Shown: positions 18,239 to 27,498, counted from the stretch's first letter. The stretch: 64,000 bases of DNA from Streptomyces ochraceiscleroticus (GCF_000720485.1 NZ_JOAX01000035.1:1-64000); one strand, 5' to 3'. Numbers and translations are program-made. Notes: generated by a model not told the origin, from the letters alone.

Positions 18239-19171
18239 TTGCCCGAGCTGCCCGAGGTCGAGGTCGTACGGCGCGGTCTGGAGCGCTGGGTCAGCGGCCG
18301 GACGATCGATACCGTGGAGGTCCTGCACCCGCGGGCGGTGCGCCGCCACACGGCGGGCGGCGCGGACTTCGCCGCACAGCTCGCCGGCCACCGCGTGGGC
18401 GAGGCCCGCCGCCGCGGCAAGTACCTCTGGCTCCCGCTCGCCGGCGACCTCTCGGTCCTGGCCCACCTGGGCATGAGCGGTCAGCTCCTGGTCCAGCCGC
18501 AGGACGCGCCCGACGAGAAGCACCTCCGCGTCCGCATCCGCTTCACGGACGCGGTGCACGTTCCGGACGACACCGCCGGGGTCCCCGGCGCCGCGCCGGC
18601 CGCCGATCTCCCGGCGGACACCGTCGACACCGAACTCCGCTTCGTCGACCAGCGCACCTTCGGCGGTCTCTCCCTCCACCCCACCGTGCCCGGCGACCCC
18701 GACGGCCTCCCCGACGTGATCGCCCACATCGCGCGCGACCCCCTCGACGCGGCCTTCGACGACGCCGCGTTCCACGACGCGCTGCGCCGCCGCCGTACGA
18801 CGATCAAGCGCGCGCTCCTGGACCAGTCCCTGATCAGCGGCGTCGGCAACATCTACGCCGACGAGGCGCTGTGGCGCGCGAGACTCCACTACGACCGCCC
18901 CACGGCCACCCTCACCCGCCCTCGCACCACCGAACTCCTCGGCCACGTCCGCGACGTCATGACCGCGGCCCTCGCCGTCGGCGGCACCAGCTTCGACAGC
19001 CTCTACGTCAACGTCAACGGCGAGTCCGGCTACTTCGAACGCTCCCTGGACGCGTACGGCCGCGAGGACGAGCCCTGCCGCCGCTGCACGACCCCGATCC
19101 GCAGACGACCGTGGATGAACCGCTCGAGCTACTACTGCCCGCGCTGCCAGCGGGTGCCGCGGGTGCGGTAG
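18239..19171 (+). CDS. mutM: Formamidopyrimidine-DNA glycosylase
   Basis: A 310-residue base-excision enzyme removing oxidised purines. The start must be the TTG at 18239: MutM needs Pro as the residue after the initiator Met, and TTG is followed by PELPEVE. GAGGAG lies 9 bp upstream. Other features: the helix-2-turn-helix region [19 protein letters not shown] and a C-terminal zinc finger with CRRC and CPRC. A ~15-residue Pro/Ala insertion near residue 115 is not typical of short homologues. It is separated from rnc by a terminator. Confidence 0.95.
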   Translation: MPELPEVEVVRRGLERWVSGRTIDTVEVLHPRAVRRHTAGGADFAAQLAGHRVGEARRRGKYLWLPLAGDLSVLAHLGMSGQLLVQPQDAPDEKHLRVRIRFTDAVHVPDDTAGVPGAAPAADLPADTVDTELRFVDQRTFGGLSLHPTVPGDPDGLPDVIAHIARDPLDAAFDDAAFHDALRRRRTTIKRALLDQSLISGVGNIYADEALWRARLHYDRPTATLTRPRTTELLGHVRDVMTAALAVGGTSFDSLYVNVNGESGYFERSLDAYGREDEPCRRCTTPIRRRPWMNRSSYYCPRCQRVPRVR

Positions 19172-19219
19172 CTGCCCGGTTTCTCGGGGCGCGGGTCGAA
19201 GACGCGCACGGCCGCCCGG

Positions 19220-19488
19220 TCAGGGACCGGTGTGGAACCACCCGCCAGTGACCGTGGCGTACACGGGTTGCCGGGCGGTCTTCCCTGGTCAGGTACACCT
19301 GACGCGCGTAGTCGGTACAGATGGGCACGAGCTGGGCGCCGCAGTCGCATTCCAGTGGGGCGCTGTCCGGGTCCGCCGGGTCGCCGCTGCCCTCCAAGGG
19401 TGGCCAGAACGTTGGCCGCCCTGTCCATGCAGGCGCCGCAGAGCAGGCCGCGACGACCGACGAGTTCGCGTTCGCCACGCTGGGCCAC
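19220..19488 (-). pseudogene. Small Cys-rich (zinc-ribbon-like) gene broken by two frameshifts
   Basis: Read on the minus strand from GTG 19488, one frame gives VAQRGERELVGRRGLLCGAC and AANVLATL. An extra base near 19396 moves the sense into a second frame (SGDPADPDSAPLECDCGAQ, LVPICTDYARQVYLT). Another extra base near 19284 moves it into a third (TARQPVYATVTGGWFHTGP and a stop). The span is 269 bp, that is 89 codons plus two bases. The composite has CGAC and CDC Cys motifs. Both changes are one-base gains in short runs, so decay and assembly error are both possible. It lies downstream of the CAP gene on the same strand. Confidence 0.6.
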
Positions 19489-19541
19489 CGACAGCGCGCT
19501 TGCTCTGCGGGGCGGGGGAGACGGCGGAGGCAGTAGGGACG

Positions 19542-20552
19542 TCAGAAGCCGAAGTCCTGGGTCCACCAGGGGCCCGTCGGGGAGCGGTGGAGGCCCACGC
19601 CGAGGGTTCGGTAGGTGCAGTTGAGGATGTTGGCGCGGTGGCCGGGGCTGTTCATCCAGGAGTCCATGACGGCCTCGGGGGTGGTCTGGCCGCGGGCGAT
19701 GTTCTCGCCGCCGAGGCCGGTGACGCCGGCGGTCTTCGCGCGGTCCCAGGGGGTGGCGCCGTCCGGGTCGGTGTGGGCGAAGAAGTCGCGGCGGGCCATG
19801 TCCTTGCTGAACCTCTGTGCCAGGCGGGTGAGGTCCGGGTCCGTGGTGAGCGGCGCGCAGCCCGCCTTGTCGCGTTCCTTGTTGACCAGGGAGAGGACCC
19901 GGGCGGAGGCCGAGGAGGGGGAGGAGGGGGCTGGGTTCGTCGCGCGGGGGCTGGCGGGGGAGGAAGCGCCGGGGCGGGTGGTTTTGGGGCGGTTGCCGTC
20001 GTTGGTGGACGTACCGGCGTCGGGGCTGTCGGCCCCGGCTCCGGACGTGCCGCCGGGCGAGGTGTCCTTGCCGGGTGCGCCGCCCGTCGGGCCGGATGAG
20101 GTGCCTGTGGGAGGGGACGCGCTGGAGGAGGGGGCCGCGCCGTCGGGCGCGTCAGGACGGCCGGCGCCGCGGTCGGCCGGGAGGGGGGAGCGCGCGGCCG
20201 CGGTGGTGGTCGGGTCCGGGAGGGCGCCGGTGGTGACCCGGCCGTCGGGGCCGGCCGCGCGGCCCGGATCGTACGGGCCGTTCCCCGGCAGCAGACCCGC
20301 CGAGACGGCTACGGCACCCATCGCCAGCGCTGCCGACACGCCCAGCAGGCCGGTCCGTACGGGAGCGGTGCGGAGGATGCCACCGGGACGGAAGGGGCCA
20401 GGGAGGCCGAGCGCCCTGCCGGAATGGAGTCCGCCGCCCGATGGGCCGGCGAAACGCAGCGGCGCGGCCGGGCGGCGGGCGCGGTGGCGGCCCGTGGCGG
20501 GTTCGGCGGCCGGCGCTCCGGGTACGGGAGCGGTGCGTCGGTGGCGGCCCAT
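19542..20552 (-). CDS. Secreted CAP-domain (SCP/PR1-like) protein
   Basis: A 336-residue protein. A basic N-terminal region (about 65 residues) precedes a hydrophobic segment (TGLLGVSAALAMGAVAVSAGLL), an anchor or uncleaved signal. A ~110-residue Pro/Ser/Thr/Gly linker leads to a C-terminal CAP domain: LVNKERDKAGCAPL, FFAHTDPDGATPWDRA, GGENIARGQTTPEAVMDSWM, SPGHRANILN and TQDFGF. These are the His/Glu motifs of the fold. Function in Streptomyces is unknown; homologues are extracellular. The ATG follows GGAAGGAAG. A perfect 16-bp palindrome lies 37 bp upstream. Confidence 0.9.
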   Translation of the reverse strand: MGRHRRTAPVPGAPAAEPATGRHRARRPAAPLRFAGPSGGGLHSGRALGLPGPFRPGGILRTAPVRTGLLGVSAALAMGAVAVSAGLLPGNGPYDPGRAAGPDGRVTTGALPDPTTTAAARSPLPADRGAGRPDAPDGAAPSSSASPPTGTSSGPTGGAPGKDTSPGGTSGAGADSPDAGTSTNDGNRPKTTRPGASSPASPRATNPAPSSPSSASARVLSLVNKERDKAGCAPLTTDPDLTRLAQRFSKDMARRDFFAHTDPDGATPWDRAKTAGVTGLGGENIARGQTTPEAVMDSWMNSPGHRANILNCTYRTLGVGLHRSPTGPWWTQDFGF

Positions 20553-20589
20553 CCCAAGACTTCCTTCCGTCCGCGACGTCGGATGTGAA

Positions 20590-20605
20590 TCACTCGTACG
20601 AGTGA
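20590..20605. promoter_or_regulatory. Perfect 16-bp palindrome between the CAP gene and acyP
   Basis: TCACTCGTACGAGTGA is fully self-complementary. It lies 37 bp upstream of the CAP-protein start and 80 bp upstream of acyP, in the divergent promoter region, as expected for a dimeric repressor site. Confidence 0.5.
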
Positions 20606-20673
20606 CCTGTGATGCCGCGTGACCTTACGGCACGACGTATGGGGCCGAAGTGCTTGCTGAGCAATTGGCCGGT

Positions 20674-20679
20674 TAGCGT
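20674..20679 (+). promoter_or_regulatory. -10 element for leaderless acyP
   Basis: TAGCGT ends 6 bp before the acyP ATG; TGCTTG lies 17 bp upstream as a weak -35. The distance predicts a transcript starting at or next to the start codon. Confidence 0.45.
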
Positions 20680-20685
20680 GCACAC

Positions 20686-20967
20686 ATGAACGAAGATGTC
20701 CGTCTGACGGCCTGGGTGCGCGGCCGTGTGCAAGGTGTCGGCTTCCGATGGTTCACCCGGGCCAACGCGCTGCGCATCGGTAGGCTCGTCGGCTTCGCCA
20801 TCAATCGGGAGGACGGCCGCGTCCAGGTCGTGGCCGAGGGCCCCCGGGAGCGGTGCGAGGAGTTGCTGGAGTGGCTGCGTACCGGGGACACGCCCGGCCG
20901 GGTCGACGGTGTGAGTGAGATTTGGGACACGCCGCGAGGCGGGTACGACGGCTTCGCGATTCGCTGA
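20686..20967 (+). CDS. acyP: Acylphosphatase
   Basis: A 93-residue enzyme hydrolysing acyl phosphates. The signature [13 protein letters not shown] with catalytic Arg and the later [14 protein letters not shown] region with Asn are present; length is normal. It is usually encoded just upstream of smc in actinobacteria, as here. Confidence 0.93.
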   Translation: MNEDVRLTAWVRGRVQGVGFRWFTRANALRIGRLVGFAINREDGRVQVVAEGPRERCEELLEWLRTGDTPGRVDGVSEIWDTPRGGYDGFAIR

Positions 20968-21349
20968 CGAGGGGGCGCCGACCGGCTCTCCGGGCCGTCC
21001 GCGACCCGCGCCATGACGTGTCGCGGGCACCTGCTGGAGGCAGAAACCGCCTGGTGGTTGCCAATTCCGCCGACCCGTGGAAGGCTGCGGCAGTAAGGAT
21101 GATCTCCACGCCCCCGGGGCCGTTTCCGGAGCGCCGCCGCGAGTCTTCAGCAGGCGTGCGCGCTCACGAGCCCTCGGATACGGGGCGTGATCGTGTTGAC
21201 CGTCAATCCATTTGGTGAGACTCTGGAATCCCCGCGCACCTTAGCTGTTTGGCATTGCGTAGACCAACGAATGACAGACACCGCGGGTGCGATTCCCTCA
21301 CGACCCACCACCGCTTCGGTCGGTCACTCAGTGTGGAGGACCATCCATC
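20968..21349. other. Intergenic region acyP to small coiled-coil gene
   Basis: No convincing gene in these 382 bp. It contains TTGAC-C-GTCAA near 21198, a short inverted repeat that could be a -35 or operator, and AT-richer sequence from 21190 to 21270 that is likely promoter DNA. GTGGAGGACC just before 21350 is the ribosome binding site of the next gene. Confidence 0.4.
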
Positions 21350-21556
21350 ATGGCAAAGGCGCTTCTCGGTTACGTCGGCGGCTCCGACCCCCGAGTCCTC
21401 GCCGAGATGCGACGGCTTCAGCAGCGCGTTCAGGATCTGGAATCCGAGCTTGTCAGGATCCAGGCGGAGAACGACGCGCTGTCCGCTGCCGCACGTCACG
21501 GCGACCGGCTGCTCGACAGCATCGACGTACCCCAGGCGGAGCCGGCGCTCACCTGA
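21350..21556 (+). CDS. Small coiled-coil protein
   Basis: A 68-residue protein, MAKALLGYVGGSDPRVLAE, followed by heptad-like helices (MRRLQQRVQDLESELVRIQ). The pattern predicts a short parallel coiled coil, so it probably dimerises. The ATG at 21350 follows GGAGGA. Its own terminator follows. I know no function; genes of this size next to smc are common in Streptomyces. Confidence 0.75.
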   Translation: MAKALLGYVGGSDPRVLAEMRRLQQRVQDLESELVRIQAENDALSAAARHGDRLLDSIDVPQAEPALT

Positions 21557-21621
21557 CCCTCGCCCCAAGGGACGGTCGGGCTGAAACGACAGCCACTTGA
21601 GGCACCGCTCTATGAAGATTC

Positions 21622-21643
21622 AAGGGACGCTTCGGCGTCCCTT
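21622..21643 (+). terminator. UUCG-tetraloop terminator
   Basis: Perfect 9-bp stem AAGGGACGC/GCGTCCCTT around a TTCG tetraloop, 65 bp after the coiled-coil gene. Confidence 0.75.
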
Positions 21644-21847
21644 CGTCGTTCACGTCCCCGCTTCCCGGCGACCTCTTACCGCTTACCGTCTGATGTGCCC
21701 TGCACATTCCGTGGCGAAACCGAAAAGGTCCGGGCACGGCAAGAGGTGCCGGCCGCGGACCGCTCATACGAGCGCCCTCGCCGCGGCGCGCCAGGCCCGG
21801 TCGGGACGACCACGGTCATAGGCGCGCGAAAGGTAGAGTCCAACGGC

Positions 21848-24800
21848 GTGCACCTCAAGAGCCTGACCCTGCGAGGATTCAAGTCCTTCGCGTCCGCCAC
21901 CACGCTGCGCTTCGAGCCCGGCATCACCTGCGTCGTGGGCCCCAACGGGTCCGGCAAGTCCAATGTGGTGGACGCGCTCTCCTGGGTCATGGGCGAGCAG
22001 GGCGCGAAGTCGCTGCGCGGCGGCAAGATGGAGGATGTCATCTTCGCCGGGACCACGGGCCGCCCGCCCCTGGGCCGCGCCGAGGTCTCCCTCACGATCG
22101 ACAACTCCGACGGCGCGCTGCCCATCGAGTACGCCGAGGTCACGATCACGCGGATCATGTTCCGCAACGGCGGCAGCGAGTACCAGCTCAACGGCGACAC
22201 CTGCCGGCTGCTGGACATCCAGGAGCTGCTGTCGGACTCCGGCATCGGCCGCGAGATGCACGTCATCGTCGGGCAGGGCCAGCTCGACGGCGTACTGCAC
22301 GCCGACCCGATGGGCCGCCGCGCCTTCATCGAGGAGGCGGCGGGCGTCCTGAAGCACCGCAAGCGCAAGGAGAAGGCGCTGCGCAAGCTGGACGCGATGC
22401 AGGCCAACCTCGCACGCGTCCAGGACCTCACCGACGAGCTGCGCCGCCAGCTCAAGCCGCTCGGCCGGCAGGCCGCCGTCGCCCGCCGCGCCGCCGTCAT
22501 CCAGGCCGACCTGCGCGACGCCCGGCTGCGGCTGCTCGCCGACGACCTGGTCACGCTGCGTGAGGCGCTCCGTACGGAGATCGCCGACGAGGCCGCGCTG
22601 AAGCAGCGCCGGGAGGCCACCGAGGCCGAGCTGAAGGAGGCGCTGCGGCGCGAGGCGGCGCTGGAGGAAGAGGTACGGACGCTGACGCCGCGGCTGCAGC
22701 GCGCCCAGCAGACCTGGTACGAGCTGTCGCAGCTCGCGGAGCGGGTACGCGGCACGATCTCGCTCGCCGACGCGCGGGTGAAGAGCGCGCAGACCGCGCC
22801 CCCCGAGGAGCGGCGCGGCCGCGACCCGGAGGAGATGGAGCGCGAGGCGGCCCGCATCCGGGAGCAGGAGGCGGAACTGGAGGCCGCGCTGGAGGCGGCG
22901 ACCCGGGCGCTGGACGACATGGTCGAGCACCGTGCGGAGCTGGAGCGGCAGCTCCAGGACGAGGAGCGCCGGCTGCGGGACGCCGCGCGGGCCATCGCCG
23001 ACCGGCGCGAGGGCCTGGCCCGGCTGCACGGCCAGGCCACCGCGGCCCGCGGCCGGGCCGCGTCCGCGCAGGCGGAGATCGACCGGCTGACCGAGTCGCG
23101 GGACGCGGCGCAGCAGCGCGCGGAGGCGGCCCAGGAGGAGTACGAGCAGCTCAAGGCCGAGGTCGACGGGCTGGACGCGGGCGACGAGGAGCTGGCGGAG
23201 CAGCACGAGCGGGCGAAGGAGGAGCTGGCCGAGGCGGAACGCGCGCTGACGGCGGCCCGCGAGGCGCTGACCACGGTGGAGCGCAAGCGCGCCGCGACCG
23301 CGGCGCGGCACGACGCGCTGGCGCTGGGGCTGCGCCGCAAGGACGGTACGGGTGCGCTGCTGGCCGCCGCCGACCGGCTCGGCGGACTGCTCGGTCCGGC
23401 GGCCGAGCTGCTGACCGTACAGCCGGGGTACGAGGTCCCGGTCGCGTCGGCGCTCGGCGCGGCGGCCGACGCGATCGCCGTCGCGGACCCGGCGACCGCG
23501 GCGGAGGCCATCCGGCTGCTGCGCAAGCAGGACGCGGGCCGCGCGGTCCTCCTTCCGGCGACGCCGGCGGACCGGCCGCTGACCGGGACGGCGGGGGAGG
23601 AGCGATCCCTGGTGGGGACGCCGGGGGACACAGCGCTGCATGACGGGGCGACAGGAAGCCCCGTACCGCCCGGGACTGATGTCACGTCACCGGCCGGGAG
23701 TGACGTCACGTCAGCGGCCGGGACTGACGGTGCGTCGGGAGGCGATCGGACCGCCGGGGCGCCCGAGGACACCCCGTACAACGAAGCGCACACCGACACC
23801 GACAGCCCCGCGATTCCGGGTGCGCGCAGCGGGCCGGGCGCCGGCGCCGCTGCCCCCGAAGACCCGCGCGACGGCACCGCCGCAGCCTCCGTACCCGCCG
23901 CGCGTACCCCCGACGGGCCGCCCGCTGCCGCCGAACTGGTCGACGGGCCCGCCGAGTTGCTGCCCGCGGTGCGGCGGCTGCTGCGCGATGTCGTCGTGGT
24001 GAGCACGCTGGAGGACGCCGAGGACCTGGTCGCCGCGCGGCCCGGTGTGACCGCCGTGACCGCCGAAGGCGACCTGCTCGGGGCGCACTTCGCGCAGGGC
24101 GGGTCGGCCGGGGCGCCGAGTCTGCTGGAGGTGCAGGCGTCCGTCGACGAGGCGGCGGCGGAGCTGGCGGAGCTGGGCGCGCGCTGCGAGGAGCTGGCGG
24201 AGGAGCAGCGGCTGGCCGCCGAGCGGCGGGCCGAACGGGCCGCGCTGGTCGAGGAGCTGGCGGAGCGGCGGCGCGTGGCCGACCGCGAGAAGTCGCAGGT
24301 CGCGCAGTCGCTGGGGCGGCTCGGCGGGCAGGCCAGGGGTGCCGCGGGCGAGGCCGAGCGGTCGGCTGCCGCGGTCGCCAAGGCCGAGGAGGCGCTGGCG
24401 CGGGCCACCGAGGAGGCCGAGGAGCTGGCGGAACGTCTCGCCGTTGCCGAAGAGGACCCCGGCGAGGAGGAGCCCGATACCTCCGTACGGGACCGGCTCG
24501 CCGCCGACGGGGCCAACGCCCGGCAGACCGAGATGGAGGCGCGCCTCCAGGTCCGTACGCACGAGGAGCGTGTGAAGGGGCTCGCGGGACGGGCGGACGG
24601 GCTGGACCGGGCGGCGCGCGCCGAACGCGACGCGCGGGCGCGGGCCGAGCAGCGGCGCGCCCGGCTGCGTCACGAGGCGCGGGTCGCCTCGGCGGTCGCG
24701 GACGGCGCGCGGCAACTGCTCGCGCATGTCGAGGTCTCGCTCGTGCGGGCCGAGGAGGAGCGGGCCGCGGCCGAGCAGGCGAAGGCCGAGCGGGAGCAGG

Positions 24801-25717
24801 CGCTGGTCGCCGAGCGGTCCCAGGGGCGGGAGCTCAAGGACGCGCTGGACAAGCTGACGGACTCGGTGCACCGGGGCGAGGTGCTGGGCGCCGAGAAGCG
24901 CATGAAGATCGAGCAGCTCGAGACCAAGGCGCTGGAGGAGCTGGGCGTCGAGCCGGCCGGTCTGGTCGCCGAGTACGGCCCCGACCAGCTCGTACCTCCG
25001 TCACCGGCCGCCGAGGGCGAGGAGCTGCCGGAGGATCCGGAGCATCCGCGCAACCAGCCGGTGCCGTTCGTGCGGGCCGAGCAGGAGAAGCGGCTCAAGG
25101 CCGCCGAGCGCGCGTACCAGCAGCTCGGCAAGGTGAATCCGCTGGCGCTGGAGGAGTTCGCGGCGCTGGAGGAGCGTCACAAGTTCCTCAGCGAGCAGCT
25201 CGAGGACCTGAAGAAGACCCGCGCCGATCTGCTGCAGGTCGTCAAGGAGGTCGACGAGCGAGTCGAGCAGGTGTTCACGGAGGCGTACTGGGACACGGCC
25301 CGCGAGTTCGAGGGCGTCTTCGCGCGGCTGTTCCCGGGCGGCGAGGGCCGGCTCGTGCTGACCGACCCGGACAACATGCTGACCACCGGCGTGGATGTGG
25401 AGGCGCGGCCGCCGGGCAAGAAGGTCAAGCGGCTCTCGCTGCTCTCGGGCGGCGAGCGGTCACTGACCGCGGTGGCGCTGCTGGTGTCGATCTTCAAGGC
25501 GCGGCCGAGCCCGTTCTACGTGATGGACGAGGTCGAGGCGGCGCTGGACGACACCAATCTGCAGCGGCTGATCCGGATCATGGTGGAGCTGCAGGAGAGC
25601 TCCCAGCTCATCGTGATCACGCACCAGAAGCGGACGATGGAGGTCGCGGACGCGCTCTATGGCGTGTCCATGCAGGGCGACGGTGTATCGAAGGTCATCA
25701 GCCAGCGACTGCACTGA
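21848..25717 (+). CDS. smc: Chromosome segregation protein SMC, with enlarged hinge
   Basis: A 1289-residue condensin ATPase. Walker A GPNGSGKSN is at residues 31-39. Long Glu/Ala/Arg coiled coils flank a central hinge. The ABC signature LLSGGERSLTAVAL (about 1198) and Walker B YVMDEVEAALDD close the head. GTG 21848 begins the standard VHLKSLTLRGFKSF; the upstream open frame is not part of the protein. About 100 residues longer than the usual Streptomyces SMC: the hinge holds a Pro/Thr/Gly/Ala-rich insertion (about 23575-23935) with tandem DVTS(P/A)AGSD repeats. The rest of the hinge (ELLPAVRRLLRDVVVV) is normal. Confidence 0.95.
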   Translation: MHLKSLTLRGFKSFASATTLRFEPGITCVVGPNGSGKSNVVDALSWVMGEQGAKSLRGGKMEDVIFAGTTGRPPLGRAEVSLTIDNSDGALPIEYAEVTITRIMFRNGGSEYQLNGDTCRLLDIQELLSDSGIGREMHVIVGQGQLDGVLHADPMGRRAFIEEAAGVLKHRKRKEKALRKLDAMQANLARVQDLTDELRRQLKPLGRQAAVARRAAVIQADLRDARLRLLADDLVTLREALRTEIADEAALKQRREATEAELKEALRREAALEEEVRTLTPRLQRAQQTWYELSQLAERVRGTISLADARVKSAQTAPPEERRGRDPEEMEREAARIREQEAELEAALEAATRALDDMVEHRAELERQLQDEERRLRDAARAIADRREGLARLHGQATAARGRAASAQAEIDRLTESRDAAQQRAEAAQEEYEQLKAEVDGLDAGDEELAEQHERAKEELAEAERALTAAREALTTVERKRAATAARHDALALGLRRKDGTGALLAAADRLGGLLGPAAELLTVQPGYEVPVASALGAAADAIAVADPATAAEAIRLLRKQDAGRAVLLPATPADRPLTGTAGEERSLVGTPGDTALHDGATGSPVPPGTDVTSPAGSDVTSAAGTDGASGGDRTAGAPEDTPYNEAHTDTDSPAIPGARSGPGAGAAAPEDPRDGTAAASVPAARTPDGPPAAAELVDGPAELLPAVRRLLRDVVVVSTLEDAEDLVAARPGVTAVTAEGDLLGAHFAQGGSAGAPSLLEVQASVDEAAAELAELGARCEELAEEQRLAAERRAERAALVEELAERRRVADREKSQVAQSLGRLGGQARGAAGEAERSAAAVAKAEEALARATEEAEELAERLAVAEEDPGEEEPDTSVRDRLAADGANARQTEMEARLQVRTHEERVKGLAGRADGLDRAARAERDARARAEQRRARLRHEARVASAVADGARQLLAHVEVSLVRAEEERAAAEQAKAEREQALVAERSQGRELKDALDKLTDSVHRGEVLGAEKRMKIEQLETKALEELGVEPAGLVAEYGPDQLVPPSPAAEGEELPEDPEHPRNQPVPFVRAEQEKRLKAAERAYQQLGKVNPLALEEFAALEERHKFLSEQLEDLKKTRADLLQVVKEVDERVEQVFTEAYWDTAREFEGVFARLFPGGEGRLVLTDPDNMLTTGVDVEARPPGKKVKRLSLLSGGERSLTAVALLVSIFKARPSPFYVMDEVEAALDDTNLQRLIRIMVELQESSQLIVITHQKRTMEVADALYGVSMQGDGVSKVISQRLH
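23681..23728 (+). repeat. 24-bp tandem repeat inside the smc hinge insertion
   Basis: Two adjacent 24-bp units (23681-23704 and 23705-23728) differ at two positions; a decayed third copy follows. The length keeps the frame, so expansion would lengthen a disordered loop without breaking SMC. Confidence 0.7.
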
Positions 25718-25729
25718 GGCGCTGCGCAT

Positions 25730-25753
25730 GGGTGGGAACACGGGTGGGAACAC
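25730..25753. repeat. 12-bp tandem duplication after smc
   Basis: GGGTGGGAACAC occurs twice in a row, 13 bp after the smc stop. No function is evident. Confidence 0.6.
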
Positions 25754-25870
25754 GCGTGTGGGCCGCCGACCTGCAGCGTTCGCGGCAGTGTTCACAACAT
25801 GAACTCAACATGAGGCTGCTAGCCGACAGTGACGGGGTAAATCAATTCCGTACCTCCTATTGACTTAGAA

Positions 25871-25923
25871 ACTTGAAGGCATAGTCTCTGCAACGTTGCT
25901 TTTACCTTCAAGTGGTGCGCGCC
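25871..25923 (+). promoter_or_regulatory. Nested inverted repeats upstream of glcP
   Basis: ACTTGAAGG (25871-25879) and CCTTCAAGT (25915-25923) form a perfect 9-bp inverted repeat. Between them lies the palindrome GCAACGTTGC (25890-25899). The whole lies 35-87 bp before the glucose permease start, in an AT-richer stretch, and suggests sugar-dependent operator sites or a leader hairpin. Confidence 0.5.
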
Positions 25924-25957
25924 GTGTTCACAGCCGCCACTGGAGGGCCAGCCCCCG

Positions 25958-27412
25958 ATGCCCGGCAGCGCAGCCGGGCCACTGGAGTACACGTTGACCA
26001 GCACCGCGCAGCCGACGATGGCGGAAGGCCGCAAGGCCAAGCCCGACCACCTCGGCCATGTCATCTTCATCACCGCGGCTGCCGCGATGGGCGGCTTCCT
26101 GTTCGGTTACGACAGCTCCGTGATCAACGGTGCCGTCGAGGCCATCCGGGGCCGCTACCACGTCGGTTCCGCCGGGCTCGCCCAGGTCATCGCGATCGCC
26201 CTGATCGGCTGCGCCATCGGTGCCGCCGCCGCGGGCCGGATCGCCGACCGCATCGGCCGCATCCGCGTCATGCAGATCGCCGCGCTGCTCTTCACGGTCA
26301 GCGCCGTCGGCTCCGCCCTGCCGTTCGCCGTCTGGGACCTGGCCGTCTGGCGGGTCATCGGCGGCTTCGGCATCGGCATGGCCTCGGTCATCGGCCCCGC
26401 CTACATCGCCGAGGTCGCGCCGCCCGCGTACCGCGGCCGGCTCGGCTCCTTCCAGCAGGCCGCGATCGTCATCGGCATCGCCGTCTCGCAGCTCGTCAAC
26501 TGGGGCATCCTGAACCTCGCCGACGGCAACCAGCGCGGCGAGATCGCCGGCCTGGAAGCCTGGCAGTGGATGCTCGGCGTCATGGTCGTCCCGGCCGTGC
26601 TCTACGGCCTGCTCTCCTTCGCGATCCCCGAGTCGCCCCGCTTCCTGATCAGCGTCGGCCGGCACGACAAGGCCAAGGAGGTGCTCTCCGAGGTGGAGGG
26701 CCAGGCGGTCGACCTCGACCTGCGGGTCGAGGAGATCGAGCTGGCGATGCGCAGCGAGCACAAGTCGACGTTCAAGGACCTGCTCGGCGGCAAGGCCGGC
26801 TTCCTGCCGATCGTCTGGATCGGCATCGGCCTCTCGGTCTTCCAGCAGCTCGTCGGCATCAACGTCGCGTTCTACTACTCCTCGACGCTGTGGCAGTCCG
26901 TCGGCATCGACCCGAGCAGCTCGTTCTTCTACAGCTTCACCACCTCGATCATCAACATCCTGGGCACCGTGATCGCGATGCTCTTCGTCGACCGGATCGG
27001 GCGTCGCCCGCTGGCGCTGATCGGCTCCGCCGGTATGGCGGTCGCCCTCGCGCTGGAGGCGTGGGCCTTCTCCGCGAAGACCGCGGCCGGCGCCCTGCCG
27101 GCCACCGAAGGCACCGTGGCCCTGATCGCGGCCCACTTCTTCGTGCTCTTCTTCGCCCTGTCCTGGGGCGTGGTGGTCTGGGTCTTCCTCGGCGAGATGT
27201 TCCCGAACAAGATCCGTGCCGCGGCCCTGGGCGTCGCCGCCTCGGCCCAGTGGATCGCCAACTGGGCGATCACGGCGACCTTCCCGAGCCTGTCGGAGTG
27301 GAACCTCTCCGGTACGTACGTGATCTACATGATCTTCGCCCTGCTCTCGATCCCCTTCGTGCTCAAGTACGTGAAGGAGACGAAGGGCAAGGCGTTGGAG
27401 GAGATGGGCTAA
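25958..27412 (+). CDS. glcP: Glucose permease (major facilitator superfamily, sugar porter)
   Basis: A 484-residue, 12-TM sugar/proton symporter. Features: FLFGYDSSVINGAVEAI in TM1, AGRIADRIGRIRVMQ loop, PESPRFLISVGR after TM6, QQLVGINVAFYYSSTLWQ, DRIGRRPL and the C-terminal VKETKGKALEEMG. These match GlcP, the main glucose uptake system of Streptomyces coelicolor, whose gene also follows smc. ATG 25958 follows GGAGGG. A terminator hairpin lies 32 bp downstream. Glucose specificity is inferred from this close match. Confidence 0.93.
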   Translation: MPGSAAGPLEYTLTSTAQPTMAEGRKAKPDHLGHVIFITAAAAMGGFLFGYDSSVINGAVEAIRGRYHVGSAGLAQVIAIALIGCAIGAAAAGRIADRIGRIRVMQIAALLFTVSAVGSALPFAVWDLAVWRVIGGFGIGMASVIGPAYIAEVAPPAYRGRLGSFQQAAIVIGIAVSQLVNWGILNLADGNQRGEIAGLEAWQWMLGVMVVPAVLYGLLSFAIPESPRFLISVGRHDKAKEVLSEVEGQAVDLDLRVEEIELAMRSEHKSTFKDLLGGKAGFLPIVWIGIGLSVFQQLVGINVAFYYSSTLWQSVGIDPSSSFFYSFTTSIINILGTVIAMLFVDRIGRRPLALIGSAGMAVALALEAWAFSAKTAAGALPATEGTVALIAAHFFVLFFALSWGVVVWVFLGEMFPNKIRAAALGVAASAQWIANWAITATFPSLSEWNLSGTYVIYMIFALLSIPFVLKYVKETKGKALEEMG

Positions 27413-27444
27413 CCCCCCCGCCAGCCTTTCTCCTCACCACGGAT

Positions 27445-27475
27445 CTGCCCCGGCTCCCCGATGGAGCCGGGGCAG
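27445..27475. terminator. Bidirectional terminator glcP / monooxygenase
   Basis: Perfect 13-bp stem (27445-27457 with 27463-27475), 5-base loop, between two convergent genes. Confidence 0.8.
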
Positions 27476-27498
27476 CCGCATGTCCGGGCCCGGCCCGC

